A stretch of DNA of 64,000 nucleotides from an uncultured Eubacteriales bacterium (GCA_949285555.1 CASDYG010000003.1:62001-126000); one strand, 5' to 3'. Counted from the stretch's first letter, positions 27,727 to 37,798 are shown. Made by a program: numbers and translations. The notes: generated by a model from the sequence alone, not told the origin.

Positions 27727-27876
27727 TAATGAGGGAAATTTCTGTAATATTTTATTTTAATAGAGCCTTCTCTGTGTTATTTTTTATAAATAAGAATAAA
27801 TAATAAGTTATAAGAAATAGTTGACAAGTGATGCGTATCCTATGTTACCTTCATAAATTTTATTAGTTTTTGCATG

Positions 27877-27980
27877 GAACTGGGACTGGGACGGGACTAA
27901 AAATTTGAAAACGTCCTATAATTAGATGGATTTGGTAATATTAGAAAAAATAGAATATAGTATTTTGAATTTTTTTGGAT
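27877..27980 (+). repeat. Partial third copy of the left-end repeat
   Basis: GGAACTGGGACTGGGACGGG through GAAAACGTCCTATAATTAGATGG and TAGTATTTTGAAT match 16270-16370 and 25100-25200 with more divergence (segments given separately). It lacks the guaA core and the DAPAL part, and lies just upstream of hicAB. It suggests yet another insertion or an older, decayed end. Confidence 0.75.
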
Positions 27981-28142
27981 ATATCGTATGTTTGGAAAAG
28001 AAGAGTTGGAATAACTACATTTTTACTCATATTATATCAAATGGCAGATATTCTACGGGTATCTGACATTTGATATGTTGTATATAGTTATAGTTTTAAA
28101 AAGTTTTTTGTTACCAGTGTGGATTAATTATAATATATATTA

Positions 28143-28171
28143 TTGACACCAAATATGATACCACATATAAT
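28143..28171 (+). promoter_or_regulatory. Consensus promoter for hicAB
   Basis: Perfect TTGACA (28143-28148) and TATAAT (28166-28171) with a 17-bp spacer, 20 bp upstream of the hicA start. HicB is expected to repress it. Confidence 0.85.
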
Positions 28172-28190
28172 GTAAACAGGAGGTATTCAA

Positions 28191-28448
28191 ATGTCAAAAT
28201 GGGATAAACTATTAATTCGTATCTGCACTTTATCAAGAGACCTCCGGTTTGATGAGATGCGGAAAGTATTAGAAACTTATGGTTACAAGATGAATGCTCC
28301 GAGAAGTGGTAGTAGTCATTATACATTTCGAAAATCTGGATGCCAGCCAATTACGATACCAAAGCATGAACCAATTAAGAAGGTTTATGTTGAACTTGTG
28401 AGACAGGTTGTAGAAAGTGAGGTGAGAAATGATGAAGACGCTGAGTGA
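28191..28448 (+). CDS. hicA: HicA-family mRNA interferase toxin
   Basis: This 85-residue protein has the double-stranded-RNA-binding-like fold of HicA: RFDEMRKVLETYGYKMN, then GSSHYTFRKSG with the catalytic His, and ITIPKHEPIKKVYV. It would cleave mRNA when not bound by HicB. AGGAGG precedes the ATG. It overlaps hicB by 20 bp, giving strong coupling. The sequence looks intact and active. Confidence 0.9.
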   Translation: MSKWDKLLIRICTLSRDLRFDEMRKVLETYGYKMNAPRSGSSHYTFRKSGCQPITIPKHEPIKKVYVELVRQVVESEVRNDEDAE

Positions 28449-28794
28449 TTATATGAGGATGGCTTATCGAATGGAAATCGTAGAAGATAAAGAAGAAGGC
28501 GGATACGTGGTTTCTTATCCTGATCTGCAGGGTTGTATTACTTGTGGAAAAACGATTGAAGATGCGGTTGTAAATGCGTTAGACGCCAAGAAGGCATGGA
28601 TTGAAGCTGCACTGGAAGAAGGAATTGAAATACACGAGCCGGATAATTTAGAAGATTATTCCGGACAATTTAAACTAAGAATTCCTCGGAGTCTGCATCG
28701 ATCTCTGTCAGAGCATTCTAAAAGAGAAGGGATCAGTATGAATCAGTACTGTGTGTACCTTCTTTCTAAGAATGACGCAGTTTATTCAAAATAG
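28429..28794 (+). CDS. hicB: HicB-family antitoxin
   Basis: This 121-residue protein has the HicB partial RNase H-like fold (VEDKEEGGYVVSYPDLQGC, ITCGKTIEDAVVNALDAKKAW) and a C-terminal ribbon-helix-helix DNA-binding segment (FKLRIPRSLHRSLSEHSKRE). It neutralises HicA and probably represses the operon. Two adjacent ATGs exist at 28429 and 28432. The pair is a plausible stabiliser of this element. Confidence 0.9.
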   Translation: MMKTLSDYMRMAYRMEIVEDKEEGGYVVSYPDLQGCITCGKTIEDAVVNALDAKKAWIEAALEEGIEIHEPDNLEDYSGQFKLRIPRSLHRSLSEHSKREGISMNQYCVYLLSKNDAVYSK

Positions 28795-29483
28795 ATAAGA
28801 CTACTACAGTGGAACATATAAGATGAGTGGCAATATTTTTGCAATAAAAAATCAGTAAACCAAAATAATTGATGTAATTGAAGTAAATATCGGCGTGAAT
28901 TCATACATAACCCAAACAAAAATAGTAAATAATCTTAGAGAGCGCGTCGAGTTTGAATGAAAAGAAACCCCATAAAAACCAGTGTTTGTACGGGTTTGTG
29001 GCATTCAGATCACTCTTTTGATAACAAGTTGATAACAGCTATACGAGTGCTATTATTCTTATAATCCAGCAGTTTATGGGTTAGAGAATGATAAGCGGTG
29101 ACTTGTATGGCAAAAAATCGGCTAAGTTTAGATAGGTTCACCTGAGGAGTAATTCTTTGGGTGATTTTTTATCTTTTAAAATGCCATGGATGGTTCAGTA
29201 ACTTTTTTTATGATAATTAATTAGAGAAAAAGAATCAGTACCAAAGGGGGAACATAAGAATATTCACACCTTGCAAGAAAAAGAAAATAGATATATTAAA
29301 TAAGCATGAGCATAGAATAGGTGATGGTATCTGAGTACAGAGTTGAACGGATAGTAAAGTGAGAATTATCATGGTTGTGTGATGCACTTAGCATCTGATT
29401 TTAAAATGAAAATATAGAAAAAATGGATGAAATATGCTATAATGTCTACTAAATAGATTAAAATGTGGCAAGGAGAGATAAAG
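28795..29483. other. 690-bp non-coding stretch between hicB and the type IIS methyltransferase
   Basis: No convincing gene on either strand. ACCCCATAAAAACC ... ACGGGTTT near 28967-29000 can pair weakly. A probable terminator is TCACC ... GGGTGA followed by TTTTTT at 29138-29170. The stretch may hold decayed element sequence. Confidence 0.5.
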
Positions 29484-31652
29484 ATGGCAAGTCTTAAGGT
29501 TACTGATGTAATAAAAGAATTAGACATTTCTAAGTCATATTTATATAAATTAATAGACAAAGAAAATATTTTAATTCCGAGAAGTGATACAGGAAGGTAC
29601 TTTTGGGATGAAAATACAGTTGAAATTATAAAAAGGTTTTTGCATATAGATGGTTTACAGGATAAGGATGACACAGATTTTTTAATATCTAAATTAGAAT
29701 TAAAGCAGTCATTCATAAACAATAGACGATATTTAGGAAATAAATATTCTCTTTCCGATTTTATAAGAAAAACAGTTGATGAAAATTGTAAAGGTGTAAA
29801 TATTGTTATTGACATATTTAGTGGAACCGGTGCAGTTGCGAATACTTTTAAGGATAAAATGCTTATCACAAATGATTTACTGTATAGTAATTATATTTCC
29901 AATTATGCATGGTTTAGATATGAAAAATATTCAAGCAAAAAGATCATTGAGTTTATATACGACTATAATCAAATGGAAACAAAAGAAAATAATTATATGC
30001 GAGAAAACTTCTCAGATACATTCTTTTCGGCTGATGATTGTAGCAAGATAGGATATATAAGAGAAGATATAGAAGCAAAGTATCAAAATAGAGAAATAAA
30101 TTTTAAGGAATATGCAATACTGATTACATCGCTTCTATATGCAATGGATAAGATTGCAAACACAGTTGGACACTACGATGCTTATAGGAAAAATGTTGAT
30201 TTTAAGAATAAATTAGTGTTGAATGTTCTATTACCTGAAGAAACGGTAAACCCTAATAATATTTGTTATAACTTAGATGCAAATGAGCTAATTAAAAATA
30301 TTAAAGGAGATTTGCTGTATTTAGATCCTCCGTATAATTCAAGACAATATTGTGATGCATACCATTTACTTGAAAATGTTGCAAGATGGGAAAAGCCTGA
30401 AGTGTATGGTGTTGCAAGGAAAATGGATAGGTCTTCTATTAAAAGTGATTACTGCATGATTGCGGCTACAAAAGCATTTGAAGAGCTTATCGAAAAAGCT
30501 GATACAAAGTATATCTTACTTTCATATAACAATATGTCCGACAAGGGAAATGATAGGTCGAATGCCAAAATATCAGATGAAGATATTATGAGAATTCTTA
30601 GCAAAAAGGGAAAGGTTACTATTTTTGAATCAGACTATAAGAGCTTTTCTACAGGAAAATCTGATATAAAAGATAATAAAGAAAGACTTTTTTTGTGTGA
30701 AGTCTTTGAGAAAGAAAACAAGAAAATGCATATTTCGTGCCCTTTTAATTATACCGGCGGAAAATTTAAGTTATTGAAGCAGATACAACCGTTGTTTGAT
30801 GAAAAGGAAGTATTTCTTGATTTATTTGCTGGAGGAGGAAATGTTGGAATAAATTCCTCTTCATCAAAGGTTATTTTTAATGATTCAAATGAAAAATTAA
30901 TAGGTTTAATTGAATTTATAAAAGATACTGATACTGATGTTTTATTAAAACAAATAGACAATATTATTGAGGTATATAATTTATCCAATACATCATTATA
31001 TGGGTACTCTTATTATGATTGTGATAGTAGTAGAGGCTTAGCCGAATACAATAAAGGAAGATTTCTCAAATTAAGAGATGATTTTAATGCTAAGGTTCTT
31101 GCCGGAGAGGTAGATTACTCAATGCTATATGTATTGATGGTTTACTCTTTTAATAATCAAATTCGCTTTAATCGAAAAGGGTTGTTTAATCTTCCAGTAG
31201 GGAAGAGAGATTTTAATTCAAAAATGAGAAGCAAACTTGTTTTATTTTCTGAAGAATTAAAAAGTAAAGATGTCCAGTTTATGAAAAGGGATTTTAGAGA
31301 AATTTCGTTAGATGATTTTTCTCAGGAGACTTTTATTTATTGTGATCCACCTTATTTGATTACAAATGCAACATATAATGAAAATGGAATGTGGACTGAA
31401 ATAGAAGAAAAAGCTTTACTTGAATTTTTGGATGAAGCCAATGAAAAAGGTTTTAGCTTTGCTTTGTCTAATGTTTTGGAATGTAAAAATAAAAGAAATG
31501 ATATTTTATACAATTGGATTGAAAGTAAGGGGTATTACTGCAATCGTCTGAATAAAAGTTATTCAAATAGCAGTTATCACAGAAAAAATAAGAATAGTAT
31601 ATCTGAAGAAGTTTTGATTACTAATTATCCAGTTGATTGGAGGAATGAGTAA
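29484..31652 (+). CDS. Two-domain N6-adenine DNA methyltransferase (M.FokI-like) with N-terminal HTH
   Basis: This 722-residue enzyme carries two adenine methyltransferase domains in one chain. Domain 1 has RRYLGNKYSLSDF, IDIFSGTGAVAN and LDPPYNSRQY (Asp281). Domain 2 has NYTGGKFKLLKQI, LDLFAGGGNVG (about residue 445) and YCDPPYLITNATYNENG (Asp621). Such fusions (as in M.FokI) methylate both strands of an asymmetric site. The first 45 residues (VTDVIKELDISKSYLYKLID) look like a MerR/excisionase-type HTH. I choose ATG 29484 with GGAGAG 8 bp upstream. The nuclease gene follows with no gap. Confidence 0.9.
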   Translation: MASLKVTDVIKELDISKSYLYKLIDKENILIPRSDTGRYFWDENTVEIIKRFLHIDGLQDKDDTDFLISKLELKQSFINNRRYLGNKYSLSDFIRKTVDENCKGVNIVIDIFSGTGAVANTFKDKMLITNDLLYSNYISNYAWFRYEKYSSKKIIEFIYDYNQMETKENNYMRENFSDTFFSADDCSKIGYIREDIEAKYQNREINFKEYAILITSLLYAMDKIANTVGHYDAYRKNVDFKNKLVLNVLLPEETVNPNNICYNLDANELIKNIKGDLLYLDPPYNSRQYCDAYHLLENVARWEKPEVYGVARKMDRSSIKSDYCMIAATKAFEELIEKADTKYILLSYNNMSDKGNDRSNAKISDEDIMRILSKKGKVTIFESDYKSFSTGKSDIKDNKERLFLCEVFEKENKKMHISCPFNYTGGKFKLLKQIQPLFDEKEVFLDLFAGGGNVGINSSSSKVIFNDSNEKLIGLIEFIKDTDTDVLLKQIDNIIEVYNLSNTSLYGYSYYDCDSSRGLAEYNKGRFLKLRDDFNAKVLAGEVDYSMLYVLMVYSFNNQIRFNRKGLFNLPVGKRDFNSKMRSKLVLFSEELKSKDVQFMKRDFREISLDDFSQETFIYCDPPYLITNATYNENGMWTEIEEKALLEFLDEANEKGFSFALSNVLECKNKRNDILYNWIESKGYYCNRLNKSYSNSSYHRKNKNSISEEVLITNYPVDWRNE

Positions 31653-33635
31653 ATGGCGAATAAAAGTATCCCATATCAAAGTTTTTGTTGGGTTATAGGA
31701 ACTACAAGTTTTAGAACTGCAAAACTAAATTTAAAAATCGAGGCACAGTTGTTGCTTTTTGATGAGTTTTATAATGAGGTCATAAAGGAATCAAGTTGGA
31801 ACTGGAATAATGAACTACAAGAAAAGTATTATGACTTTATGAAAAATAAAGCCTTCTTAACAGGTGATGCAAAAAGAAAAGACAAAGATGCCAGAGAAAA
31901 AACATCAGGATTGGTTGATATTGGTTTAATCACAGAAGATAGATTGATCACGGATGCAGGAAGAGAACTCCTTAAAATAACAAGCAGTGGGGATTTTGAA
32001 ACTAATAATGTGTTTAATATTAACAGAGATAGCTTTATCTATCTAAAACAGCTTCTTAAAACAAGTATAGATGTAAGTGGTAGTATCGTTAGACCGTTTA
32101 TTGCGGTTGTAAAGTGCCTGACGGAACTTGAGTTTTTAAGTTATGACGAGTTTACTTATTTTGTTCCGCTAATTAGAGATGACGAAAGTGCAAAACAAAT
32201 CATATCAGATATCAAATTATATCGAGAAGGTAAAATTTTGACGGAAGAAATAATTTATAAGAGGCTTATGCAAATGGAAAACTACAAACTTGCACAAGAA
32301 GAATTTATAGCCTCTGATGTTGATGAAAATCTAATATGTTTAGTGGGAATGAATCGTAAAAGCAGAAGCTATGACAAGCCGTACTATAAATTGTATGAGA
32401 ATTTAAAGAAGGTATTTCTTGATGGTGAAAACATTTATGAATTACTATTAACTTCTGCAAAGAATATAAATCAAAAACCTGGAACATTGTGGAGAAGTTT
32501 ACTATTTAAAACAACCAATATTGGTGTTGTAAGAAAAAATGGGAAGTCTTCAATTCACAAACAATGCCCATTTATAAACTGTAAAAATGAAACAGAACTA
32601 AAAGAAGTGTTTTTCAAATATTTACATGTTTTTAAAGCAATGGCGACTTTATCTGATTATTTTGATTTAAACAGAAGATATTTTAATATTACGGATACTT
32701 TAATTTTTGAAGATCGTATGATTAAGTTGGATATGATTCCAAAGTATTATTTTAAAGCAATTATTGATGCTCTGTATACAGAAATTTTTAGTAGAGATAA
32801 TAATCTAAGAGCTGATGCCTCACTTGAAACTATATCAGAGGCATTCAAGTTAGATATTAGCAAAGTATATGCAGCTTTAAGTAAAGATTTAGGAATTACA
32901 ATTAAGAGTCCAGAACAAGCTGCAACTTATGTAAATGATGAACGATACAGAAGATTTAACACTTTGATTGATAAGAAATTCAACGATTCTGTACTTATAG
33001 AGTTACTAAATTGTTTTGAAACACGAGATGATAAAAGGATTGAAGAACTTGTTACGGATGAGGCTGCAATACCAACTATTTTTGAATATATTTTGGGAAT
33101 TATATGGTACAAAGTGAGTGAAAGACAGGGTAATATTTTGGACTTCATGAAGTTATCATTAGAAGCTAATTTATTGCCTAAGACACATGCAGCTGGAGGT
33201 TATGCAGACATTATATATGAATATGAAGCATGCGATTCTTATCCTAAACATTCGCTATTACTTGAAGCAACCCTTGCGGATGGAAATAATCAAAGAAGAA
33301 TGGAAATGGAGCCTGTGTCAAGACATTTAGGCGATTATAGGATTAGATTTAATAATCCGTTTGATTATAGTTTGTTTGTTAGCACCTATCTGGATGATAA
33401 TGTAGTTAATGACTTTAGGTATAGAAAAATCATTCCTTATAAAAGAGATAATGAAACAATTACGGGGATGAAGATTATTTCAATGGATACAGATTCTCTT
33501 AAGAAAATAATTGAAAATAAGGTTAAGTATAAGTATCTGTATGAAGTGTTTGATAAATACCATGAAATGCCATTAGAGACTGTAGCTTGGCATGATGGGA
33601 TGATAAAAGAGGCTTCGGGAGAGTATAAGGCATAG
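31653..33635 (+). CDS. AlwI-family type IIS restriction endonuclease
   Basis: This 660-residue protein matches the AlwI family (AlwI, BstNBI, PleI, MlyI; asymmetric sites such as GGATC or GAGTC), recognised from PKTHAAGGYADIIYEYE and HSLLLEATLADGNNQRRMEM near residues 512-550. Asp519 and Glu538 fit the acidic pair of a PD-(D/E)xK-like centre; a canonical lysine is not obvious. The start codon directly follows the methyltransferase stop (TAA ATG), so the two are coupled. The double-domain methyltransferase is the expected partner for an asymmetric site. Confidence 0.82.
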   Translation: MANKSIPYQSFCWVIGTTSFRTAKLNLKIEAQLLLFDEFYNEVIKESSWNWNNELQEKYYDFMKNKAFLTGDAKRKDKDAREKTSGLVDIGLITEDRLITDAGRELLKITSSGDFETNNVFNINRDSFIYLKQLLKTSIDVSGSIVRPFIAVVKCLTELEFLSYDEFTYFVPLIRDDESAKQIISDIKLYREGKILTEEIIYKRLMQMENYKLAQEEFIASDVDENLICLVGMNRKSRSYDKPYYKLYENLKKVFLDGENIYELLLTSAKNINQKPGTLWRSLLFKTTNIGVVRKNGKSSIHKQCPFINCKNETELKEVFFKYLHVFKAMATLSDYFDLNRRYFNITDTLIFEDRMIKLDMIPKYYFKAIIDALYTEIFSRDNNLRADASLETISEAFKLDISKVYAALSKDLGITIKSPEQAATYVNDERYRRFNTLIDKKFNDSVLIELLNCFETRDDKRIEELVTDEAAIPTIFEYILGIIWYKVSERQGNILDFMKLSLEANLLPKTHAAGGYADIIYEYEACDSYPKHSLLLEATLADGNNQRRMEMEPVSRHLGDYRIRFNNPFDYSLFVSTYLDDNVVNDFRYRKIIPYKRDNETITGMKIISMDTDSLKKIIENKVKYKYLYEVFDKYHEMPLETVAWHDGMIKEASGEYKA

Positions 33636-33660
33636 CAATTATAAAGGAGACGAGAAGATC

Positions 33661-35985
33661 GTGATTACAAAGATTGAAAAAATAGAAAATTTAGGAATAT
33701 ATAAAAATTTCAATCATTCTAAAATTAATGAATTTAAACAATATAATCTAATATATGGATGGAATGGTTCAGGTAAAAGCACATTATCGAGATTATTTAG
33801 TTCGCTAAACGGAAAGAACATTGCTGAAATATATAATGGCTTTAAAACTTCTATTTGTATAGATAGGGTAGTATATACAGAAGATCAGTTTCCTATATCA
33901 ACTGAATCTATTAAAGTATTTAACGAAGACTTTATAAAAGAAAATATTGATTGGAATGGAATTTTAAAAAGTATATTATTGTTAGACGAAAAAAATATTG
34001 AAGAAATGAAGTTATATAATTTATTAAAAAATGAATTATATGGAGATGGAAGTGCTGTAGGGATATTAAAGGAAATTGAAAACAAAGAAAAAGAATTACG
34101 AGATAAAGAAAAAGAATTACAGAAAATCTTAACTAATATTGGAAAAAATGTAAAAAACAATTTTCAATTATTAGATACGACTGATAGTTACTATATGAAT
34201 TATGATAAAAGAAAAGTTTTATCATTGATTGAAGATCAAAATAACCCCATATCTAAGAGTGATTTAATTAGAAATGATGAGTTAGATAGTGTAATCAAAA
34301 AAGCAAGACCAATTAAGAAAGAGGCTATTACAAAAAAGATAGACGTTTTAAGTATAGATAATATACGAAAAGAGATTCAAAAAACTAGTGAATTAATTGA
34401 TAGAACTGTAACTTCAAGAGTAATAGAAGAATTAAAAAACAATTCTAAATTATCAGCTTGGGTTGAAAATGGTTTAAATTTACATAAAACCGAACAAAGA
34501 AAAATATGTGCGTTTTGTGGTTCTAGTATTAGTGATGAAAGAATAGAAAAGCTAGATGCTCATTTTAGCAATGCATTAAGCGAGCTAAACTCAGAGATTG
34601 TCTTATCAATAAATAGATGGGAGTCTCTGAAAATTAATGCAGATATAATTTTAATAGACGAAAGTGATTTTTATGATGAACTATTAGAGCAAGTGAAAGA
34701 GCAAAATTTTGAGTTTAGAAAAATTTCACAATTAGTCAACGGAGAGATAGAAGTTTATATTGAAGTCTTAAAAGAAAAACAGAAAAAGCCATTTGAAAAA
34801 CTTGGGAATACATTTGAAGTAGATAAATTAATTAATTCTTTTAATGAATTGAATTTGGTAATAAATAAAATAAAGGTATATATTGACAGGCATAATGAAA
34901 AAGTAACTAATTTTGATGCCGTTATAAGAGGTGCAAAAAAGCGTATTGAAAGACATTATATTCAAGAGCAAATTGAACAGTTGCAATATAATGACAAAGA
35001 AGAGACACTACAACAATATAAAGATGATTTTAAAAAAATAAAAGAATCATGTGAAAAAAAGAAAAAAGAATATGCAGAACTAGAAAATAAGCTATCTAAT
35101 GAAACTTTAGGAGTTGAGGAATTTAATAAAAAACTTGAAAAATTTTTAGGTTACGGTGAGATAACTATAAAATTTGATAAAGATGAAAAAGGATATAAAA
35201 TTTATAGAAATGGTAGAGAAGAAGCAAAGAACTTAAGTGAAGGAGAAAAAACTGCGATAGCATTTATCTATTTCATAACAAAAATTAAGGAAAATGGGCA
35301 AAAAATAGAAGATACTATTCTTGTAATTGATGATCCAATCTCTAGTTTTGATTCAAATAAACTTTTTTCTGCATATGCTTACATGAAGTCTGAATGCGAT
35401 AAAGCAAAACAATTATTTGTATTGACACACAATTATAATTTCTTTTCACTAGTATTTGGATGGTTTAATAAAAAACATATTAAAGTTGATGATAAAAAAT
35501 GTCCTAATTACAGTATATATAGAATTGAAAATAAATTTGAAAATGGAGTGAGATTTGCTTTTTTAAATGATGGTGGTGAAGGTCTAAAACAAGCGACTGA
35601 ATATGACTATATTTTTAATACGGTATATTCTTTGAAAAATAAAACTTTATCGAAACAAGAAATGATTTTTTGTGGGAATGTTGCAAGAAAACTTGTTGAA
35701 TCATTTTTGAGTTTTAAATTTCCAAAGCAACGAGCAGATTTAATGGCACTATTGAATGCTGCTTTGCCAGGACAAGATAATGATATAGTTAGAGAAAGAA
35801 TATATAAATTTATAAACATATATTCTCATGAAAAAAAGATTAATGTTTTTGAAGAATTAGATACTGAAGTTTTAGATGCTAGTAGTCAAACAGTAATAAA
35901 TGATATTTTAAAAATGGTGAAAGAGCTAGATGAAAGCCATTATAATGCAATGGTTGAAAAAGTGGGAAAAGAATTGGCGAATTAA
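33661..35985 (+). CDS. RloC/PrrC-like ABC ATPase, predicted anticodon nuclease
   Basis: This 774-residue protein is an AAA_13/SMC-like ATPase: Walker A YGWNGSGKST (33-41), long coiled-coil middle, a zinc-hook-like CAFCGSS (Cys283, Cys286), signature LSEGEKT (525-531) and Walker B LVIDDPISSFDS (Asp557/558). The C-terminal 120 residues contain Arg676-x3-Glu680 and His723, fitting the R-x3-E...H triad of PrrC/RloC tRNA anticodon nucleases. The start is GTG with GGAGACGAG upstream. It follows the nuclease by 25 bp. PrrC is known as a guard attached to type I R-M; attachment here to a type IIS system is the notable point. Nuclease activity is inferred. Confidence 0.75.
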   Translation: MITKIEKIENLGIYKNFNHSKINEFKQYNLIYGWNGSGKSTLSRLFSSLNGKNIAEIYNGFKTSICIDRVVYTEDQFPISTESIKVFNEDFIKENIDWNGILKSILLLDEKNIEEMKLYNLLKNELYGDGSAVGILKEIENKEKELRDKEKELQKILTNIGKNVKNNFQLLDTTDSYYMNYDKRKVLSLIEDQNNPISKSDLIRNDELDSVIKKARPIKKEAITKKIDVLSIDNIRKEIQKTSELIDRTVTSRVIEELKNNSKLSAWVENGLNLHKTEQRKICAFCGSSISDERIEKLDAHFSNALSELNSEIVLSINRWESLKINADIILIDESDFYDELLEQVKEQNFEFRKISQLVNGEIEVYIEVLKEKQKKPFEKLGNTFEVDKLINSFNELNLVINKIKVYIDRHNEKVTNFDAVIRGAKKRIERHYIQEQIEQLQYNDKEETLQQYKDDFKKIKESCEKKKKEYAELENKLSNETLGVEEFNKKLEKFLGYGEITIKFDKDEKGYKIYRNGREEAKNLSEGEKTAIAFIYFITKIKENGQKIEDTILVIDDPISSFDSNKLFSAYAYMKSECDKAKQLFVLTHNYNFFSLVFGWFNKKHIKVDDKKCPNYSIYRIENKFENGVRFAFLNDGGEGLKQATEYDYIFNTVYSLKNKTLSKQEMIFCGNVARKLVESFLSFKFPKQRADLMALLNAALPGQDNDIVRERIYKFINIYSHEKKINVFEELDTEVLDASSQTVINDILKMVKELDESHYNAMVEKVGKELAN

Positions 35986-36006
35986 TTTATTTAGTTTAAT
36001 ATTCTG

Positions 36007-36095
36007 TGCTTGAAAAAAATCAGATAAACAGAAATAAAATGGATAATAGGGCTAAAACAGATATTAAAAACCTTGAATTTATACCACTTATACAA
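36007..36095 (+). repeat. Right-end repeat copy 2
   Basis: TGCTTGAAAAAAATCAGAT, ACAGAAATAAAATGGATAA and CACTTATACAAAAGG match copy 1 at 24938 with mismatches. The 10-bp inverted repeat is degraded and no guaA-like core follows. It marks the end of element 2. Confidence 0.75.
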
Positions 36096-36292
36096 AAGGA
36101 TACTGTTTTGATGCTAAAAAGCTGAAAAATCAGGGCTGAAAGGGAGTTATTGAATTAAGCGAGTTTTACGAGCGATACTTATTGACCGAAAGGCAATAAG
36201 GTAGGAGATCATAGAAAGCCTTCCATCATTTTTGTGGGAGGATTTTATCAGAATAGTGATTTAAATTTGAATGTGCTAATGAGGTGAGATAC

Positions 36293-36514
36293 ATGACTGT
36301 TTTGAAGGTTATATTAATTTTGATAGGAGTGGTATTTATTGCATTTGGATACGAGATTTATTTTCATAATAAGTACAATTTAATTAATGGTTTCAAAAAA
36401 GATTATCAAAACGGATTAAAAACACCATCATATGCAAAAAAAGTAGGACTAATAGAATTTGTATTTGGAATAGTATTAGTACTAATTGGAATTTATATAA
36501 TTATAATAAAGTAA
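36293..36514 (+). CDS. Small two-helix membrane protein, DUF3784-like
   Basis: This 73-residue protein has hydrophobic helices at residues 3-20 and 52-72, with a polar middle (FHNKYNLINGFKKDYQNG ... YAKKVG) that resembles DUF3784 proteins. I choose ATG 36293 over an upstream GTG, because GAGGTGAG is well placed. No partner is obvious. Function unknown. Confidence 0.6.
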   Translation: MTVLKVILILIGVVFIAFGYEIYFHNKYNLINGFKKDYQNGLKTPSYAKKVGLIEFVFGIVLVLIGIYIIIIK

Positions 36515-36645
36515 AAATAAATTAACTATACTATAATTGTATATTAATTACTGAAAAGTACAAGACTTGAAGAGAAGATTTCTAGTTAATTTTATATCTC
36601 ACGAAGAGAATATTGTGAAAACTTACACAAATTATTAAAAAATAA

Positions 36646-36960
36646 AAAATTTTCACAAAAAAGACTTGATTATTGCAACAGAGGACAAAATTAAAGAGAG
36701 GATTTTGAATAAAGACAGAGAGTTAGGAAATATAATAGACATTAAAAACAATGAAAAAACAAAGTCCAGCAAAGGATATGAACATTGAGCGATAAAGTAT
36801 AATCTTAAGAATGATGCTTCTGTGCTTATCGAAAACAGGAATAAGGGATTTACGTCAATGGAAGAATTGGAACGTGGCATTATCAGACTATCCATTGAAA
36901 AAATAAGTTAAAGCGAGAATTTGATAAGCTGTCTTGGGAACGAGAAAATAAAGTAGGAGG
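36646..36960 (+). pseudogene. Relaxase remnant, multiply interrupted
   Basis: Translated fragments DKIKERILNKDRELGN, SSKGYEH-stop-AIKYNLK and ENRNKGFTSMEELERGI match a relaxase C-terminal region and align with the fragment at 16476. TGA and TAA codons and frame changes break it. It opens with the same TTCACAAAAAAGACTTGA junction, indicating a common ancestral element. Confidence 0.8.
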
Positions 36961-37037
36961 TATTTATTATTAAAGGTGAAGTATCAAAAAAAGATTTGAT
37001 TAGAGAAATTGAAAAAGCCATTAAAAGTGATGAATGA

Positions 37038-37610
37038 GAACGTGTTCATAACCATCATGAAGGGATTGTTACTTATGAAGAGTTTGAAAGGATTAAAGAA
37101 GCAAGAACAAAAAGACGTTTTCTAAGTGGCAAGAATACGAATTATGCTTGGAGACAAAAATCACCATTACAAGGTATAGCTATATGCCCGAAATGTTATC
37201 ATGTATTAAGGCTTGATTATACGAAACGGAAGTTAAGAGATGGAACAGACAGGGTACACCAATATTTTCGTTGTAGCACTTGTGCTACTACTAGCGATAA
37301 ACGGGAATCCTCAAAGGTGGAATTAATTGAAGAACAAGTTTTAAAGCTCATTCAAAAACGTTATGGAACACTGGCGGAAGTAAAAGAAAAGAAACAGAAA
37401 GTAGATTATGTAAAAGAGATACAAAAGTTAGAAGACTTAAAGGTAGCTTATTTTGAAAAGCACAAACAATTTACAATGACAAAGCAAGCTTTCCTAGAAA
37501 AGAAGAGTCAACTGACAAAGCAGATAGAAAGTTTGGAGAACAGGATAGTAGAAGAAGATAAAAAGGAAGAGGGAGTACCAACCGACAAGCTGACAAGGGA
37601 GTTAGTGTAA
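37038..37610 (+). pseudogene. Large serine recombinase, C-terminal fragment
   Basis: From 37038 the frame is open: HNHHEGIVTYEEFERIKEAR, then a zinc-ribbon AICPKCYHVLRLD ... YFRCSTCATTSD, then a coiled coil (KKQKVDYVKEIQKLEDLKVA). This is the recombinase zinc beta-ribbon and coiled coil of TnpX-type large serine recombinases. The catalytic resolvase domain is missing. A TGA at 37035 ends a short preceding frame (IKGEVSKKDLIREIEKAIKS). It may be the lost integration enzyme of these elements. Confidence 0.85.
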
Positions 37611-37798
37611 ATATATATTGACTTTATTCAATGTGAAGCGAGTGAGATTAAAAATGTCATATGGAAAGATGATAGAGTTTGAGAAATCATACTCTTTTTT
37701 ATAAAAATTTCATAAATTAAAATTGTTAGGCGTGTATAACTATCTAGTAGAATATGATATAATAATATATAAAAATATATAAATTATAGGAGGTAGTT

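Noticed and set aside
27472..27729. 85-codon frame overlapping the PH-domain gene
   Set aside because: Shadow frame of the PH-domain gene and its terminator.
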